From Paraburkholderia aromaticivorans (GTDB lineage: Bacteria; Pseudomonadota; Gammaproteobacteria; Burkholderiales; Burkholderiaceae): a stretch of 64,000 nucleotides of DNA. Below are positions 39,721-50,155 of the stretch, piece after piece (within the stretch, counting starts at the first letter, position 1; each line of letters starts with the position of its first letter). The position numbers were made by a program, and so were the translations under genes. The stretch lies in assembly GCF_012689525.1 (NCBI RefSeq), contig NZ_CP051516.1:4030001-4094000 (forward strand). Reading direction: 5' to 3'. Below the pieces are notes generated by a model, which worked only from the letters and a program-made list of their open reading frames with translations, was not told where the DNA came from and made no database searches.

Positions 39721-40674
39721 TTAGTCCTGCAGCGTCAGCGCCAACACGCCGACAACCAGTTCCTGATAGCTGATGCCCACCGCGCGCGCCGCTTTCGGCG
39801 GCAGCGAGTGATCGGTCATGCCAGGCGCCGTGTTCACTTCGAGGAAATACGGGTTGCCGTCGGCGTCGAGCATGAAATCCGCGCGACCCCAGTCAGTGCA
39901 GCCGAGCACGTCGAAGGCACGGCGCGCCAACACCTTCAGTCGCGCTTCCTCGTCCGCCGCCAGACCGCACGGGATCAGGTACTGCGTGTCGTTCGCGATG
40001 TACTTCGCGTGGTAGTCGTAAAACTCGCCGGCCGGCACGATGCGGATCACCGGCAGGTCCAGATTCCCGGCGATGCACGCGGTGTATTCGCCGCCGCCTT
40101 CAATGCTCTTTTCGACCACCACGATCTTGTCGTACTTGACCGCTTCGATCAGCGCAGCGGGCAGTGCGTCGGCGCTCTTCACCTTGATCACCGCGACGCT
40201 CGAACCTTCGCTCGCCGGCTTCACGAAGAGCGGCAAGCCGAGCTTCGCGACGATCTCTTTCGAACGCGCCGCATAGTCGTCGCCGCGCAGCACCGCTTCG
40301 AACGGCGGCGTGGGAATGCCGAGTTGCTGCCACACGAGCTTGGTGCGGAATTTATCCAGACCGAGCGCCGAACCCAGCACGCCGCTACCCGTGTACTTGA
40401 TGCCGTAAAAGTCGAGCGCGCCCTGAATCTGGCCGTTCTCGCCGTAGCCGCCATGCAGCGCGTTGAACGCGCGCACGAAACCTTCTTCCTTCAATGCGGC
40501 GAGCGGACGCTCGGCCGGATCGAACGCATGCGCGTCGACGCCGGCGTCGCGCAGACCTTGCAGCACCAGGCGGCCGGAGTTGAGCGACACTTCACGCTCG
40601 GCGGAATCACCGCCGAGCAGCACTGCTACTTTGCCGAATTGTTTCGCGAGTTGATCCGATTCAATACTGCTCAT
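39721..40674 (-). CDS. ddl: D-alanine--D-alanine ligase
   Basis: A 317-residue ATP-grasp enzyme joining two D-alanines for the peptidoglycan stem peptide. The N-terminal motif is [35 protein letters not shown] and [16 protein letters not shown] are the ATP-grasp and metal-binding motifs. The ATG at 40674 lies one base from the murC stop, so translation is probably coupled. It is the DdlB-type copy by position. Confidence 0.96.
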   Translation of the reverse strand: MSSIESDQLAKQFGKVAVLLGGDSAEREVSLNSGRLVLQGLRDAGVDAHAFDPAERPLAALKEEGFVRAFNALHGGYGENGQIQGALDFYGIKYTGSGVLGSALGLDKFRTKLVWQQLGIPTPPFEAVLRGDDYAARSKEIVAKLGLPLFVKPASEGSSVAVIKVKSADALPAALIEAVKYDKIVVVEKSIEGGGEYTACIAGNLDLPVIRIVPAGEFYDYHAKYIANDTQYLIPCGLAADEEARLKVLARRAFDVLGCTDWGRADFMLDADGNPYFLEVNTAPGMTDHSLPPKAARAVGISYQELVVGVLALTLQD

Positions 40675-40675
40675 T

Positions 40676-42079
40676 TCACACCTTCGTTTCCTGCGCGAGG
40701 CGACCCGGCACACCGCCGATCGAACCTGCGCCCATCGTGATCACCACATCGCCGTCGCGCACCACTGCGGAGAGCGCGTCCGGCACTTCATCCACCGTAT
40801 CGACAAATACCGGCTCGACCTTGCCCGCCACCCGCAGCGCACGCGCGAGAGCACGGCCGTCCGCGGCGACGATCGGCGACTCGCCGGCCGAATAGACTTC
40901 GGTCAGCACGAGCGCGTCGACGGTCGACAGCACCTTCACAAAATCCTCGAAGCAATCACGCGTACGCGTGAAGCGGTGCGGCTGGAACGCCAGCACCAGC
41001 CGCCGGCCCGGAAACGCGCCGCGCGCCGCCGCCACCGTGGCCGCCATTTCGACCGGGTGATGACCGTAGTCGTCGACCAGCGTGTAGGCGCCGCTCGCGT
41101 TGCCTTCGGTCACGACCGGCACTTCGCCGTAGCGCTGGAAGCGTCGGCCTACGCCGTTAAAATCTGCCAGCGCTCGCTGGATATCGGCATCTTTCACTTC
41201 AAGTTCAGTCGCAATTGCAATGGCGGCCAAAGCATTCTGTACGTTGTGCTCGCCCGGCAGGTTCAACGTGATGTCGATCGGCGCCGCGTCTTCGCGCAGC
41301 GCGGTGAAATGCATCTTGCCGCCGCGCGCTTCGACATTGACCGCGCGCACCTGCGCATCCGGCGCGAAGCCGTAGCGGATAATCGGCTTCGACACGAACG
41401 GCAGAATCTCCTTCACGTTCGGATCGTCGACGCACAACACCGCGATGCCGTAGAACGGCAGCCGGTGCGTGAATTCGATGAACGCCTGCTTGAGCCGCGC
41501 GAAATCGTGGCCGTAGGTGTCCATGTGATCGGCGTCGATGTTCGTGATGACTTCGATCACCGGGAACAGATTCAGGAACGACGCATCCGACTCGTCGGCC
41601 TCCGCGACGATAAAGTCGCCCGTACCGAGCCGCGCGTTCGCGCCCGCGCTGATCAGCCGGCCGCCGATCACGAAGGTCGGATCGAGACCGCCCGCCGCGA
41701 GCACGCTCGCCACCAGCGAGGTGGTCGTGGTCTTGCCGTGCGTACCGGCAATCGCAATGCCCTGCTTCAGGCGCATCAGTTCCGCGAGCATCACTGCGCG
41801 CGGCACGATCGGAATGCGGCGATGACGCGCCGCCAGCACTTCCGGGTTGTCGCTACGCACTGCCGTGGAGACGACCACCGCGTTCGCGCCTTCGATGTTC
41901 TCCGCTGCGTGACCGATCGCGATCCGCGCGCCGAGCGCGGCGAGGCGATCAGTGATTGCGTTGCTCGTGAGATCCGAGCCGCTCACCTGATAGCCGAGGT
42001 TGACCAGCACCTCCGCGATGCCGCTCATGCCGACACCGCCGATGCCGACAAAGTGAATGTGTTTGACGATGTGTTTCAT
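40676..42079 (-). CDS. murC: UDP-N-acetylmuramate--L-alanine ligase
   Basis: A 467-residue Mur ligase adding the first amino acid to the muramyl precursor. The UDP-binding start is [16 protein letters not shown]. The ATP loop [10 protein letters not shown] and the acidic LVDDYGHHP are visible. The start at 42079 overlaps the murG stop by four bases (ATGA) and has a good AAGGAA upstream. Confidence 0.97.
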   Translation of the reverse strand: MKHIVKHIHFVGIGGVGMSGIAEVLVNLGYQVSGSDLTSNAITDRLAALGARIAIGHAAENIEGANAVVVSTAVRSDNPEVLAARHRRIPIVPRAVMLAELMRLKQGIAIAGTHGKTTTTSLVASVLAAGGLDPTFVIGGRLISAGANARLGTGDFIVAEADESDASFLNLFPVIEVITNIDADHMDTYGHDFARLKQAFIEFTHRLPFYGIAVLCVDDPNVKEILPFVSKPIIRYGFAPDAQVRAVNVEARGGKMHFTALREDAAPIDITLNLPGEHNVQNALAAIAIATELEVKDADIQRALADFNGVGRRFQRYGEVPVVTEGNASGAYTLVDDYGHHPVEMAATVAAARGAFPGRRLVLAFQPHRFTRTRDCFEDFVKVLSTVDALVLTEVYSAGESPIVAADGRALARALRVAGKVEPVFVDTVDEVPDALSAVVRDGDVVITMGAGSIGGVPGRLAQETKV

Positions 42080-43194
42080 TGCTTTCCTTCTGGGCTCGCG
42101 CCCGAAATCGAACCCGCCACGGTCGCGCAAATCTGCGCGACCTGTTCCGTGGCGTCGGGTTTCGCGAGCGAGCGCGAACGCTCCGCCATCTCCGCGAGGG
42201 TTGCTCGCGTCTGGCTGCGCATCCAGTCAGCGAGAGTTTCCGCCGACAGATCGCGTTGCTGCACGACCAGCGCCGCGCCGTTGTCGGCGAGGAACGCTGC
42301 ATTAGTGGTTTGGTGATCGTCTACTGCATACGGGAACGGCACGAAGAACGCCGCCACGCCTACGGCTGAAATTTCGGACACCGTCATCGCGCCGGACCGG
42401 CAAATCACGAGGTCCGCGTTTGAGTAGGCGCTCGTCATGTCGTCGATGAACGGTACGAGTTCAACGTCGGTGCCCGTTTGCAAACCCGCTGCCGCATAGT
42501 TCTCGCGCAGCGCCTCGATATGCTTCGCGCCCGCCTGATGCACGATGCGCGGCCGTTCATTCGGCGCGAGCAAGGCCACCGCGCGCGGCACGACTTCATT
42601 TAATGCCGTCGCACCAAGACTGCCGCCCACGACCAGCACATTCAACGGACCGCTGCGTTGCGCGTAGCGTGCTTTGGGTGCAATTGCGCGCGCAAGTTCC
42701 TCACGAATCGGATTTCCCGTCCATTCGCCGTGCGGCAATGCATTCGGGAACGCAACCAGCACGCGTTTGGCGACTTTCGCGAGCACCTTGTTCGCGAGAC
42801 CGGCAATCGAATTCTGTTCATGCAGCACTAATGGACGGCCGCTCAGCGCGGTCATCAAGCCGGCCGGAAACGTGATGTAGCCGCCCATACCGAGCACGAC
42901 GTCCGGCTTCACGCGACGCAGCACGGAGAGACTCTGCGTGCAGGCGCGCAGCAGATTCAGCGGCAGCATGAGCTTGGGCTTCATGCCTTTGCCGCGCACG
43001 CCGCCGAAGCGCACGTATTCCATCGGAATGCCGTGCTTCGGCACCAACGTCGCTTCCATGCCCGCGGGATTGCCAAGCCATACGACCTTCCAGCCCCACG
43101 CCTGCATCAGATGAGCGACCGCGAGCCCCGGGAACACATGTCCCCCGGTGCCACCGGCCATCACCATCAGCGTGCGTTGCGGCAGAGCGGTCAT
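42076..43194 (-). CDS. murG: Lipid II synthase (GlcNAc transferase)
   Basis: A 372-residue GT28 enzyme on the inner face of the membrane that makes lipid II from lipid I and UDP-GlcNAc. Motifs are [16 protein letters not shown] at the N-terminus and, later, [12 protein letters not shown] and [13 protein letters not shown]. The ATG at 43194 overlaps the ftsW stop by four bases. The long upstream frame is a shadow of ftsW. Confidence 0.96.
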   Translation of the reverse strand: MTALPQRTLMVMAGGTGGHVFPGLAVAHLMQAWGWKVVWLGNPAGMEATLVPKHGIPMEYVRFGGVRGKGMKPKLMLPLNLLRACTQSLSVLRRVKPDVVLGMGGYITFPAGLMTALSGRPLVLHEQNSIAGLANKVLAKVAKRVLVAFPNALPHGEWTGNPIREELARAIAPKARYAQRSGPLNVLVVGGSLGATALNEVVPRAVALLAPNERPRIVHQAGAKHIEALRENYAAAGLQTGTDVELVPFIDDMTSAYSNADLVICRSGAMTVSEISAVGVAAFFVPFPYAVDDHQTTNAAFLADNGAALVVQQRDLSAETLADWMRSQTRATLAEMAERSRSLAKPDATEQVAQICATVAGSISGASPEGKQ

Positions 43195-44468
43195 ACTTTC
43201 CCTCCGCGCATGAGCACCCGGTTCTCGTAATCGACACGCATCAGCACAGCAACAGCAACGCAGTTCAACACGATGCCCGAGCCACCATAGCTGACGAGCG
43301 GCAAAGTGAGGCCCTTGGTCGGCAGCAAGCCGAGGTTCACGCCCATGTTGATGAAAGTCTGCGCGCCGAACCAGATGCCAATGCCTTTCGCGACCAGGCC
43401 CGCGAACGTGCGGTCGAGCGCGAGCGCCTGACGGCCGATCTCGAACGAGCGGCGCACGATCCAGTAGAACATCAGGATCACGACCAGCACCCCGATAAAA
43501 CCCAGTTCCTCGCCGATCACCGCGAGGATGAAGTCGGTATGCGCTTCCGGCAGATAGTTGAGCTTCTCGACGCTGCCGCCGAGGCCCACGCCAAACCATT
43601 CGCCGCGCCCGAACGCGATCAGCGAGTGCGTCAATTGATACGCCTTGCCCTGCGCGTAACGGTCGTCCCACGGATCGAGATACGCGAAAATCCGTTCACG
43701 ACGCCACGGCGATGCCCACACAAGCAAACTGAACGTGCCGACCGCGGTTGCAACGAGGCCGCCGAACAGCTTGCCGTTCACGCCGCCGAGAAACAGCACG
43801 CCCATCGCGATCGCCGCGATCACCATGAACGCGCCCATGTCCGGCTCGAGCAGCAGCAATGCGCCGACGAGACCCACCGCCACCGCCATCGGCAAAAAGC
43901 CTTTGGCGAAGCTGTGCATGTATTCCTGCTTGCGTACGGTGTAGTTCGCCGCGTAAATGGTCACCGCGAGCTTCATGATTTCCGACGGCTGCATATTCGT
44001 GATGCCGAGCGGAATCCAGCGGCGCGCGCCGTTCACGCCCTTGCCGACGTGCGGGATTAGCACGATCACCAGCGCGACCAGCGAAATCAGGAACAGCTTC
44101 GGCGCGTACTTGTCCCACGTCGCGATCGGAATGCGGAACGACACGATGCCGATCACCGAGCCCATCACCACGAAAATGATCTGGCGCACGAGGAACGCGT
44201 AGTCGCGGTACGACGCGTACTTCGGCGAATCGGGCATGGCGATCGACGCCGAATACACCATCACGACACCGAGACCGAGCAGCGCGACGACCACCCACAG
44301 CAGCGAGTGATCGTAGTCGAGCATGCGCGAACGCAGCGGACGCACGCCGTTGACGGCGCTGGCGAGACCACTGCCGCCCGTGCGGCCGCCGACCCGCGCG
44401 GCACCGCCCGAACCACCCGCGTCGCGGGCGGCGGCCTGACGCGAACCGAATCGTTCCGACCAACTCAT
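43191..44468 (-). CDS. ftsW: SEDS glycosyltransferase FtsW
   Basis: A 425-residue protein with about ten transmembrane segments that polymerises septal glycan with FtsI. A 50-residue cytoplasmic lead, rich in Gly and Arg, precedes the first helix ([20 protein letters not shown]). Conserved SEDS loops include [24 protein letters not shown] and the [25 protein letters not shown] C-terminal motif (here [19 protein letters not shown]). The ATG at 44468 overlaps murD by ATGA. Confidence 0.96.
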   Translation of the reverse strand: MSWSERFGSRQAAARDAGGSGGAARVGGRTGGSGLASAVNGVRPLRSRMLDYDHSLLWVVVALLGLGVVMVYSASIAMPDSPKYASYRDYAFLVRQIIFVVMGSVIGIVSFRIPIATWDKYAPKLFLISLVALVIVLIPHVGKGVNGARRWIPLGITNMQPSEIMKLAVTIYAANYTVRKQEYMHSFAKGFLPMAVAVGLVGALLLLEPDMGAFMVIAAIAMGVLFLGGVNGKLFGGLVATAVGTFSLLVWASPWRRERIFAYLDPWDDRYAQGKAYQLTHSLIAFGRGEWFGVGLGGSVEKLNYLPEAHTDFILAVIGEELGFIGVLVVILMFYWIVRRSFEIGRQALALDRTFAGLVAKGIGIWFGAQTFINMGVNLGLLPTKGLTLPLVSYGGSGIVLNCVAVAVLMRVDYENRVLMRGGKV

Positions 44469-45979
44469 ATCATCGTCCCCCGTTCGGCCGCGATGTCTTC
44501 TACCGTGCTGCGGAATACCGCGGCGCGGTGCGCGTAACCTTTGAACATGTCGAAACTTGCGCAAGCCGGCGACAGCAGCACAGCATCGCCCGGTTCCGCG
44601 AGCGCGGTTGCGGCGCGCGTCGCTTCTTCGAGCGTGGCGTGATCCGTCATGGCGATGCCGGTGTCTTCCAGCGCGGCGCGGATCTGGGGCGCGTCACGGC
44701 CGATCAGCATCACGGCGCGGCACCAGCGCATGACCGGCGCGGCCAGCGGTTCGAAATCCTGGCCCTTGCCATCGCCGCCGGCGATCAGCACGATGCGCTG
44801 CGCGAGCCCGTCGAGCGCGGCAACCGTCGCGCCGACATTGGTGCCCTTGCTGTCGTCCACATAGTCGATACCGTCGATCGACGCGATTAATTCCACGCGA
44901 TGCGGCTCGCCGCGATATTCGCGCAGACCGTGCAACAGCGGCGCGCCCGGCAGACCGACCGCGCGTGCGAGTGCGTAAGCGGCGAGCGCATTGGCGGCGT
45001 TGTGCAGGCCGCGAATACGCAAGGCGTCCGCGGGCATCAAGCGCTTCAGTGCGATGTTCGGCGGCGTGACCACTTCTTTCTTGCGACGGCGCTTCGGCAC
45101 CGGTTCGTCGCTTGCGTCACGATCGTGCGCCTGCACGAGCCAGATCATGCTGTTGTCGCGCAGCAGACCGTAGTCGCCGTCGTTCTTCGGCTCGGTAACG
45201 CCGAACGTGACCATCTCGGCTTCGCTATCTTCCGACGGCGCCAGCGCCATCACGCGCGAGTCGTCGCGATTCAGCACGCGCACGGTCTGCGCACCGAAAA
45301 TGCGGCCCTTCGCGGCGGCGTACGCGTCCAAACCGCCGTGCCAGTCCAAATGATCTTGCGTGATGTTCAGCACGACCGCCGCATCCGGCGTAAACGTGTG
45401 CGCAGTTTCCAACTGGAAGCTCGACAGTTCCAGCACCCACACGTCGGGCAATGCGGTGTTGTCGATCGCTTCCGAGAGTTTGTCGAGCAGCGCCGGGCTA
45501 ATGTTGCCCGCCACCGCGACTTTCTTGCCGGCGCGCTCGCACAGCAGACCGGTCAGGCTCGTAGTCGTGGTCTTGCCGTTGGTGCCGGTAATCGCGATCA
45601 CCTTCGGCGCGTAGCCGCTTTCGCCGAGCGTCTTCAGCGCTTGCGAGAAGAGTTCGAGTTCGCCCCACACGGGGATGCCCTGCTCACGCGCCACCGAGAT
45701 CAGCGGCAACAGATCAGCGGCAAGCGGCGACAAGCCCGGGCTGATGGCGACGAGTTCCACGCCTTCGAGCAGCGCCGGCGAAAACGGGCCGCCGACGAAT
45801 GCGGCGTCGATGCCGTGCGCTTCCAGTGCGGGCAGTTTCGGCGGCACTTCACGCGTATCGGCCACACGCAGCCGACAGCCGTGCCGCGCGCACCAGCGCG
45901 CCATAGCGAGACCGGATTCACCCAGTCCCAGCACGAGCACCATCGGCTTTTGCCGATCCCGAAACTTCTCGCCGAACAT
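44465..45979 (-). CDS. murD: UDP-N-acetylmuramoyl-L-alanine--D-glutamate ligase
   Basis: A 504-residue Mur ligase adding D-glutamate. The motif start is [16 protein letters not shown], the ATP loop [10 protein letters not shown], and [11 protein letters not shown] is the third-domain motif. A 40-50 residue insertion around [20 protein letters not shown] makes it longer than E. coli MurD. The start is 23 bp after the mraY stop. Confidence 0.96.
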   Translation of the reverse strand: MFGEKFRDRQKPMVLVLGLGESGLAMARWCARHGCRLRVADTREVPPKLPALEAHGIDAAFVGGPFSPALLEGVELVAISPGLSPLAADLLPLISVAREQGIPVWGELELFSQALKTLGESGYAPKVIAITGTNGKTTTTSLTGLLCERAGKKVAVAGNISPALLDKLSEAIDNTALPDVWVLELSSFQLETAHTFTPDAAVVLNITQDHLDWHGGLDAYAAAKGRIFGAQTVRVLNRDDSRVMALAPSEDSEAEMVTFGVTEPKNDGDYGLLRDNSMIWLVQAHDRDASDEPVPKRRRKKEVVTPPNIALKRLMPADALRIRGLHNAANALAAYALARAVGLPGAPLLHGLREYRGEPHRVELIASIDGIDYVDDSKGTNVGATVAALDGLAQRIVLIAGGDGKGQDFEPLAAPVMRWCRAVMLIGRDAPQIRAALEDTGIAMTDHATLEEATRAATALAEPGDAVLLSPACASFDMFKGYAHRAAVFRSTVEDIAAERGTMI

Positions 45980-46002
45980 CGCCTGCTTCCCCTAATACCT
46001 GC

Positions 46003-47172
46003 TTAACGCAACTTGAGCGTGGACAAACCAAAGAGACACAACATCAACGTGATGATCCAGAAACGCACGACCACCTGCGTTTCCTTCCACCCCGACAATT
46101 CGAAGTGGTGATGCAGTGGCGCCATCTTGAAGAGGCGCCGCCCTTCGCCGAAACGGCGCTTGGTGAATTTGAACCACGTGACCTGCAACATCACGGAAAG
46201 CGTTTCCGCGACGAAAATGCCGCCCATGATGAAAAGCACGATTTCCTGGCGCACGATCACCGCCACCGTGCCGAGCGCGCCACCGAGCGCGAGCGCGCCG
46301 ACGTCGCCCATGAACATCTGCGCCGGGTGCGTGTTGAACCAGAGGAACGCGAGCCCTGCCCCGCCCATCGCCGAACAGAAGATCAGCAGTTCGCCCGCGC
46401 CGGCGATATGCGGAAACAGCAGGTATTTCGAGTAGACCGAGCTGCCCATCACATACGCGAACACACCGAGCGAGGCGCCGACCAGCACGACCGGCATGAT
46501 CACGAGACCGTCGAGGCCGTCGGTGAGATTGACCGCGTTGCTCGCGCCGACGATCACCAGATACGTCAGCACGATGAAGCCCCACACGCCGAGCGGATAG
46601 CTGATCGATTTGACGAATGGCAGCATCAGGTCGGCGCGCGCCGGCAAGCCCATCGAGAGGCCGCTCTTCACCCACGCCATGAACAGGTCGAACACGCGCA
46701 CGTTGCTCGCTTCCGACACGCTGAAGGCGAGATACACGGCCGCGAACAGCCCGATCACCGACTGCCAGAAATACTTTTCGCGCGACGACATGCCGCGCGG
46801 ATCCTTGTAGACCACCTTGCGGTAATCGTCGACCCAGCCGATCACGCCGAAGCCGAACGTGACGAGCATCACGATCCAGATGAAGCGATTGGTGAGATCG
46901 GCCCACAACAGGGTGGCCACGGCGATGCCGAGCAGAATCAGCACGCCGCCCATGGTCGGTGTGCCGGATTTGATGAGGTGAGTTTGCGGACCGTCTTTAC
47001 GAACGGCCTGGCCGACCTTCATGGCGGTCAGCTTGCGAATCACCGCCGGGCCGCAGACGAGCCCGATCAGCAGCGCGGTGATGGTGGCCATCACCGCACG
47101 GAAAGTCAGATAACTGAACACGCGCAAGAAGCTTGCGTCATTCTGCAGCCATTGCGCCAGCGCCAGTAGCAT
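46003..47172 (-). CDS. mraY: Phospho-MurNAc-pentapeptide transferase
   Basis: A 389-residue integral membrane enzyme with ten segments that makes lipid I. Catalytic acids are in WVDDYRKV, and in [12 protein letters not shown] together with the later [12 protein letters not shown]. The segment [19 protein letters not shown] is typical. It lies between murF and murD with short gaps. Confidence 0.97.
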   Translation of the reverse strand: MLLALAQWLQNDASFLRVFSYLTFRAVMATITALLIGLVCGPAVIRKLTAMKVGQAVRKDGPQTHLIKSGTPTMGGVLILLGIAVATLLWADLTNRFIWIVMLVTFGFGVIGWVDDYRKVVYKDPRGMSSREKYFWQSVIGLFAAVYLAFSVSEASNVRVFDLFMAWVKSGLSMGLPARADLMLPFVKSISYPLGVWGFIVLTYLVIVGASNAVNLTDGLDGLVIMPVVLVGASLGVFAYVMGSSVYSKYLLFPHIAGAGELLIFCSAMGGAGLAFLWFNTHPAQMFMGDVGALALGGALGTVAVIVRQEIVLFIMGGIFVAETLSVMLQVTWFKFTKRRFGEGRRLFKMAPLHHHFELSGWKETQVVVRFWIITLMLCLFGLSTLKLR

Positions 47173-47189
47173 GCTTCGGTCCTTCTATT

Positions 47190-48602
47190 TCAATGTGCGG
47201 CGGGCGTACTGCCCGCTGCGTTGGGTTGTGGACTCGTTACGGCGTCCACCACGCGCTCCATCTGCATGAAGCGCGAGCCTTTCACGAGAAGCGTTGCGGC
47301 AGGACCGAAACCGGCCTGCTGCAATTGCGCGACCAGCGTGCCGATATCGGCGACGTGATGCGCGCTGGCGCCATACGCGGTGCAGGCGTCGCGCGAGGCG
47401 TCGCCCATTGCGTACAGCGCGTCGATACCGCGTTCCTTGGCGTAAGCGCCGATTTCGCGGTGAAACGCCGGACCGTTGTCGCCGACTTCGCCCATGTCGC
47501 CCATCACCAGCACGCGCGGCGCGGCGCGTGAGGCGAGCACGTCGATCGCGGCGCGCATCGAATCGGGGTTGGCGTTGTAGGTGTCGTCGATGACGGTGGC
47601 GCCGGCGAGCGTGCCGAGCGCGGCCTGCTTCACCTGCAAACGGCCCTTCACGGCGCCGAACGATTCGAGACCACGCTTGATCAAGTCGAGCGACACGCCT
47701 GAGGCCAGAGCAGCCGACGTCGCGGCCAATGCGTTGTGCGCATTGTGGTCGCCGAGCACTTGCAGCGTGACTTCGACGCTGCCTTCCGGCGTGTCGATGC
47801 TCAAAACGTTGCCTGCGAACGTGCCTTTGACGGCCGCTTCGGTGGTCCGCTCGGCGGAGTTCAGCGCGAAGTCCATGATGCGGCTGCCGGTTGCGGCCAC
47901 GCGCCAGATGCTTGCGTAGGCATCGTCGGCCGGGAACACCGCGACGCCTTCCGGCGACAGCGCGTGAATCACGCTCGCATGTTCGAGCGCGACGGCTTCG
48001 ACCGTCGCCATGAATTCCTGATGCTCGCGCTGCGCGTTGTTCACCACCGCGACCGTCGGCTCGGCGATCTTCGCGAGCAACGAGGTTTCGCCCGGATGGT
48101 TCATGCCGAGCTCGACTACCGCCAGTTGATGCGCGGCGTGCAGACGGAACAGCGTGAGCGGCAAGCCGATGTCGTTGTTGAAGTTGCCTGCGGTCGCGAG
48201 ACGCGCGTCGGCGCCGACCGCGGCGGCGAAGATCGACGCGATCATTTCCTTGACCGTGGTCTTGCCGTTGCTGCCCGTCACGGCGACGAGCGGCATGCTG
48301 AACTTGCGGCGCCAGCCGCGTGCGAGCGCGCCCAGACCCACGCGCGTGTCGGCGACTTTTAGCGCCGGCACATGCCACTCTTGCGGCGTGCGCGTGACGA
48401 GCACGGCCGTGACGTTGCGCGCGGCGACGTCCGGCAGGAAGTCGTGCGCGTCGAACCGGTCGCCCTTGATCGCGACGAACAGGTCGCCCGGTCCGGCGCT
48501 GCGGCTGTCGGTGGAAACGCGTTCGAACGTGACCGTATCGTCGCCGATCACGGTCGCGCCGGAAATCAGCGCGGCGGCTTCACGCAGCGAGAACATGCTC
48601 AT
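47190..48602 (-). CDS. murF: UDP-MurNAc-tripeptide--D-Ala-D-Ala ligase
   Basis: A 470-residue Mur ligase that completes the pentapeptide. The start MSMFSLREAAALISGA overlaps the murE stop by ATGA. The uridine-binding STDSRSAGPGDLFVAI, the ATP loop TGSNGKTTVKEM and VIDDTYNANPDSM are visible. The longer frame upstream is only a shadow inside murE. Confidence 0.96.
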   Translation of the reverse strand: MSMFSLREAAALISGATVIGDDTVTFERVSTDSRSAGPGDLFVAIKGDRFDAHDFLPDVAARNVTAVLVTRTPQEWHVPALKVADTRVGLGALARGWRRKFSMPLVAVTGSNGKTTVKEMIASIFAAAVGADARLATAGNFNNDIGLPLTLFRLHAAHQLAVVELGMNHPGETSLLAKIAEPTVAVVNNAQREHQEFMATVEAVALEHASVIHALSPEGVAVFPADDAYASIWRVAATGSRIMDFALNSAERTTEAAVKGTFAGNVLSIDTPEGSVEVTLQVLGDHNAHNALAATSAALASGVSLDLIKRGLESFGAVKGRLQVKQAALGTLAGATVIDDTYNANPDSMRAAIDVLASRAAPRVLVMGDMGEVGDNGPAFHREIGAYAKERGIDALYAMGDASRDACTAYGASAHHVADIGTLVAQLQQAGFGPAATLLVKGSRFMQMERVVDAVTSPQPNAAGSTPAAH

Positions 48603-50155
48603 TCGCCACCTCCGCGTGCGTGCGCCGCGCGTGCGGCCAGCGCGAGGCGAGCGTGGTCCTGATCGGAGAAAGCGCGTTTCTTGCCCATGATTTCCTGTGT
48701 TGCTTCGTGCCCCTTGCCGGCCAGCACGATGACGTCTTCGCGCGCGGCGCTGCGGATCGCTTGCAGGATCGCGCTCGCGCGGTCCTCGATACGGCGCGCC
48801 TTCGACGCGTCTTTCATGCCCGCCGCGATCTGCTCGATGATCGATTGGGGATTTTCGCTGCGCGGGTTGTCGCTGGTCACTACGACGCCGTCGGCGATCT
48901 TCTCGGCGATCGCGCCCATCAACGGACGCTTGGTGGCGTCGCGGTCGCCGCCGCAGCCGAACATGCAGATCAGTTCGCCGCCGCGCGCGGTGGCCATCGG
49001 GCGCAACGCTTCGAGTGTTTTTTCCAGTGCGTCCGGCGTGTGCGCGTAATCGATCACGACGAGCGGTTCGTCGTTCTGCAAGCGGCCACCGAGACGCTGC
49101 ATGCGGCCGTTCACCGACTCGAGCTTCGCCAGTTCGGACACGGCGGCGTCGAACGGGACTTCGGCGGCGAGCAATGCGCCCAGTACGCCGAGCAGATTGC
49201 TGACGTTGAACGCGCCGAGCGTTTGCACTTCCACTTCGGCATCGCCCCAATCCGAGGTGCTCAGATGGAACGCCGTGCCGGTGGCGGTGGCGCGCACGTT
49301 CGAGGCGAGCAGCAACGCGTCGACTGGCGGCGCGTCTTGCAACGCGCCTTCTTCGCCGTCGAGGCCGTACGCGATCGTGCGTGCGTGGCCTTGTGTGCTG
49401 GCGAGCAAACGGCGGCCGGCGGCATCGTCGCGATTAATCACGACCGCGCGCAGTTCCGGCCAGGCGAACAGACGCGCTTTGGCGGCTTCGTAGGCTTCGA
49501 ACGTGTGGTGATAGTCGAGATGGTCTTGCGTGAGATTCGTGAACACGGCGATGTCGAACGCCGTGCCGTTCACGCGCCCCTGATGCAGCGCGTGCGACGA
49601 CACTTCCATCGCCACCGCCTGCGCGCCCGCGTCGCGCAATTGCGCGAGACTGCGTTGCAGTTGCGGCGCGTCGGGCGTGGTGAAGCCGGTGTGCGCAAGG
49701 TGGCCCGGCAAGCCGGTGCCAAGCGTGCCGATGATCGCGCAGCGCGTGCCGAGCGCCGTCAGCGCCGCCGAGATCCACTGGCTGCACGAGGTCTTGCCGT
49801 TCGTACCGGTGATGCCGAGCGTCAGCATGCTGTCGCTCGGATCGTTGTACCAGCCGCTCGCGATGGAACCCGCGAGTTCGTTCAACGCCGGCACAGCCAG
49901 CGTGTTCGACGGATCGATCGCGCCGCCGAAGCCTTCGGGCTGAACCAGCACCGCGGCAGCGCCACGTTCGATGGCGCCGCCGATGAACGGGCGGTTGTCC
50001 GCGCCATCCACCGCGTAGGCAAAAAACGCGTCGCCGGCCGCGAGCGAGCGCGTGTCGGCGTGCAGATGCGCGCCTGGCTGCACGTGAGCATGCAGCCAGG
50101 CGAGGGCGTCGGCAATCTGCCGCTGTGCGGGGTGCTTCTTCCGCAACATGCTCAT
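48599..50155 (-). CDS. murE: UDP-MurNAc-dipeptide--meso-diaminopimelate ligase
   Basis: A 518-residue Mur ligase that adds meso-diaminopimelate, indicated by the TSDNPRSENP motif (DNPR selects diaminopimelate over lysine). ATP loop: GTNGKTSCSQWI. HADTRSLAAGDAFFA is the uridine site. The last codons overlap murF and the start overlaps ftsI, each by ATGA. Confidence 0.97.
   Translation of the reverse strand: MSMLRKKHPAQRQIADALAWLHAHVQPGAHLHADTRSLAAGDAFFAYAVDGADNRPFIGGAIERGAAAVLVQPEGFGGAIDPSNTLAVPALNELAGSIASGWYNDPSDSMLTLGITGTNGKTSCSQWISAALTALGTRCAIIGTLGTGLPGHLAHTGFTTPDAPQLQRSLAQLRDAGAQAVAMEVSSHALHQGRVNGTAFDIAVFTNLTQDHLDYHHTFEAYEAAKARLFAWPELRAVVINRDDAAGRRLLASTQGHARTIAYGLDGEEGALQDAPPVDALLLASNVRATATGTAFHLSTSDWGDAEVEVQTLGAFNVSNLLGVLGALLAAEVPFDAAVSELAKLESVNGRMQRLGGRLQNDEPLVVIDYAHTPDALEKTLEALRPMATARGGELICMFGCGGDRDATKRPLMGAIAEKIADGVVVTSDNPRSENPQSIIEQIAAGMKDASKARRIEDRASAILQAIRSAAREDVIVLAGKGHEATQEIMGKKRAFSDQDHARLALAARAAHARGGGE

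Noticed and set aside
47185..48378. A long minus-strand frame within murF
   Set aside because: Arginine-rich +1 shadow of murF. The Mur ligase motifs are in the other frame.
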